Assembly (NCBI GenBank): GCA_966185765.1
Contig: CBIFVZ010000124.1
Coordinates: 1-7,261 of the forward strand
Source of the DNA: CBIFVZ01 sp966185765
GTDB taxonomy: Bacteria > Pseudomonadota > Gammaproteobacteria > Enterobacterales > Enterobacteriaceae
DNA: 7,261 nt
Reading direction: 5' to 3'
Shown here: positions 6,446 to 7,261 of the stretch, in pieces
Layout: every line of letters starts with the position of its first letter
Numbering within the stretch: position 1 is the stretch's first letter
Notes under the pieces: generated by a model
Databases searched by the model: none
Seen by the model: only the letters and a program-made list of their open reading frames with translations
Told to the model about the DNA's origin: nothing
Position numbers and translations under genes: made by a program

Positions 6446-7105
6446 TTAGAGGCCTGGATATCCCGACACATTGAAATCAAAAGACTTTATACCGTATCGG
6501 TAGAATTCTACACCTATTCTAATTTTTTCATTTTCTTTGATTATTTTCTCCAAGCTTCTAACATCATTTATAAATAAGGTATTAGTAACACCCACTTGAG
6601 GTTTGCTTGCGCTCCACTTAGTTACCTTACCGCTTTCATCTCTAATCAGGATGCTACAATCATTATAAGAGCAAATCATGTGTCCTTTTTCCACGGATAT
6701 AAAAGCAACCTTATTATTACTATCTTTCCTTATTACTAAAGTAGCCTTTGATCCGCCTTCAACTCGATAAGGGAAATCGAAATCGGCCCCATTTAATGAC
6801 GTGTTATACAGATAAGGCCTTTTCGCATCTGTCATTTCATCAGATACTTCCCCTGATATCCACCTTACGGCTTTTGATTCATCAATGGCTCCATTTTCGC
6901 CATAAACACTGGGTTTACTGGTATTCGCTATTGTTTCCGAAACACCGCCAATGAGGCTGAAACAAGCCAAGATAGCATAAAGAAAAATCTTCAGATGAAT
7001 GGGTTTATCTTTGAAACTATTTTTTGCAGGCGCTGCATATACAGGATAAACATTCGCCTCAATCAATATTTTCTTTTTGCACCCAACGCACTCCTTCAGA
7101 GCCAT
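6446..7105 (-). CDS. Probable moron: single-pass inner-membrane protein with degenerate zinc ribbon and periplasmic domain
   Basis: This 219-residue protein has no role in lambda tail assembly that I know of. Residues 1-24 resemble a short zinc ribbon (ECVGCKKKILIEANVYPVYA), but the second CxxC is YPVY (Y20, Y23). One transmembrane helix is likely at 38-55 (HLKIFLYAILACFSLIGGV) with Lys-rich residues before it, predicting the N-terminus in the cytoplasm and residues about 57-219 in the periplasm. The periplasmic part looks beta-rich and contains C145 and C150 (CSYNDC), which could form a disulfide, and ends with FDFNVSGYPGL. It resembles a domain I recall from uncharacterised phage and enterobacterial proteins. 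ATG at 7105 has AAGGA seven bases upstream. The DNA is much more AT-rich than the flanks (28% GC at 6481-6540) with frequent ATA and AAA codons, suggesting separate acquisition. It sits between the chaperone region and H, the position of the HK97 superinfection-exclusion gene 15. Exclusion is therefore a hypothesis; sequence homology was not tested. Confidence 0.85.
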   Translation of the reverse strand: MALKECVGCKKKILIEANVYPVYAAPAKNSFKDKPIHLKIFLYAILACFSLIGGVSETIANTSKPSVYGENGAIDESKAVRWISGEVSDEMTDAKRPYLYNTSLNGADFDFPYRVEGGSKATLVIRKDSNNKVAFISVEKGHMICSYNDCSILIRDESGKVTKWSASKPQVGVTNTLFINDVRSLEKIIKENEKIRIGVEFYRYGIKSFDFNVSGYPGL

Positions 7106-7112
7106 AAACCAA

Positions 7113-7117
7113 TCCTT
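7113..7117 (-). promoter_or_regulatory. Ribosome binding site of the accessory membrane protein gene
   Basis: AAGGA lies seven bases before ATG at 7105, a good Shine-Dalgarno match that supports this start. Confidence 0.65.
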
Positions 7118-7118
7118 A

Positions 7119-7149
7119 TATAGAATTACATTAGAAAAATAATTCTATA
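7119..7149. repeat. Perfect 10-bp inverted repeat upstream of the accessory gene, possible operator
   Basis: TATAGAATTA and its exact reverse complement are separated by 11 bases. The element fills most of the 46-bp gap between the upstream stop codon (7152) and the accessory gene start (7105). One arm almost touches the ribosome binding site. The half-site centres are about two helical turns apart (21 bp), as expected for a dimeric DNA-binding protein. It could instead be an RNA hairpin near the ribosome binding site. No T-run follows it on the minus strand, so it is not a normal terminator. Confidence 0.55.
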
Positions 7150-7151
7150 AT

Positions 7152-7259
7152 TCATGACCAACTTTGCATAGCATCCCTCAATGAAATTGGCTCATTAGCA
7201 GCGGTTACTTTGGTGAAATGCTGAGTGAAGTCCGTCGGGCTGAAAGGTGGTTTTTTCGG
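7152..7259 (-). CDS. C-terminal end of upstream late gene, possibly tail assembly chaperone (G/T type)
   Basis: One minus-strand frame is open from the window edge to TGA at 7154-7152, giving 35 residues that begin PKKPPFSPTDFTQHFTKVT and end DAMQSWS. The other two frames stop earlier (after 18 and 22 codons). The base composition fits the tail genes better than the accessory gene. In lambda-like phages the gene before the tape measure is the tail assembly chaperone, made as G and the frameshift product G-T, so this may be its C-terminus. The assignment rests on position only. I do not recognise the sequence, and it does not match the lambda T ending as I recall it. Confidence 0.5.
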   Translation of the reverse strand, partial: PKKPPFSPTDFTQHFTKVTAANEPISLRDAMQSWS

Positions 7260-7261
7260 GT

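Noticed and set aside
6962..6973. Lipobox-like ILAC at residues 45-48 of the accessory protein
   Set aside because: The cysteine lies in the middle of the hydrophobic helix, after a 36-residue cytoplasmic part with a zinc-ribbon remnant, so a lipoprotein signal is unlikely.
7114..7160. Sigma-70 promoter for the accessory gene using TATAAG or TAGAAT as -10 box
   Set aside because: Neither has a -35 box better than three of six matches at acceptable spacing, and TATAAG would start transcription almost at the start codon. The AT-richness alone is not enough.
1..7261. tRNA, CRISPR, insertion sequence or attachment site
   Set aside because: No cloverleaf-like segment, spaced direct repeats, transposase frame or integration-type core was seen.

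Overview
The window is part of the late (tail) region of a lambda-like siphophage, most likely a prophage in an enterobacterium. All convincing genes are on the minus strand, so transcription runs from the high coordinates to the low ones. The gene order matches the lambda tail module: [end of an upstream gene, probably the tail assembly chaperone] - inserted accessory gene - H (tape measure) - M - L - K - I - J (start only). Assignments rest on recognisable sequence features, such as the H C-terminal GEAGPE motif, FGDGY in M, the cysteine cluster of L, the HSHPD and NlpC motifs of K and the J N-terminal core. The host group is an inference from these similarities and from the composition, about 55% GC in the tail genes.

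From high to low coordinates: 7152-7261 holds the last 35 codons of an upstream gene. Next comes a 46-bp spacer with a perfect 10-bp inverted repeat. Positions 6446-7105 hold an AT-rich gene for a single-pass inner-membrane protein with a cytoplasmic degenerate zinc ribbon and a periplasmic domain. It is closed by a strong intrinsic terminator at 6413-6435. The tape measure gene H fills 3924-6395. M, L, K and I follow, with K-I overlapping and L-K separated by 2 bp. J, the receptor-binding tail tip protein, starts at 1394 and runs off the left edge of the window.

H sets tail length. M, L, K, I and J build the tail tip on which H and the tail tube are assembled. The accessory gene is not needed for this by any known logic and looks like a moron, an extra gene that could act in the lysogen. 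Its position between the chaperone region and the tape measure gene is the one occupied by the superinfection-exclusion gene 15 in phage HK97, so exclusion of related phages is the leading hypothesis.

The most unusual features are: (1) the moron, whose zinc ribbon has both cysteines of its second knuckle replaced by tyrosine; (2) three intrinsic terminators in gene junctions of 50-52 bp inside what should be one late operon, which implies antitermination or deliberate attenuation; (3) an identical GGGTGA-N3-ATG start signal at M, L and J. No tRNA, rRNA, CRISPR array, insertion sequence or attachment site was seen.
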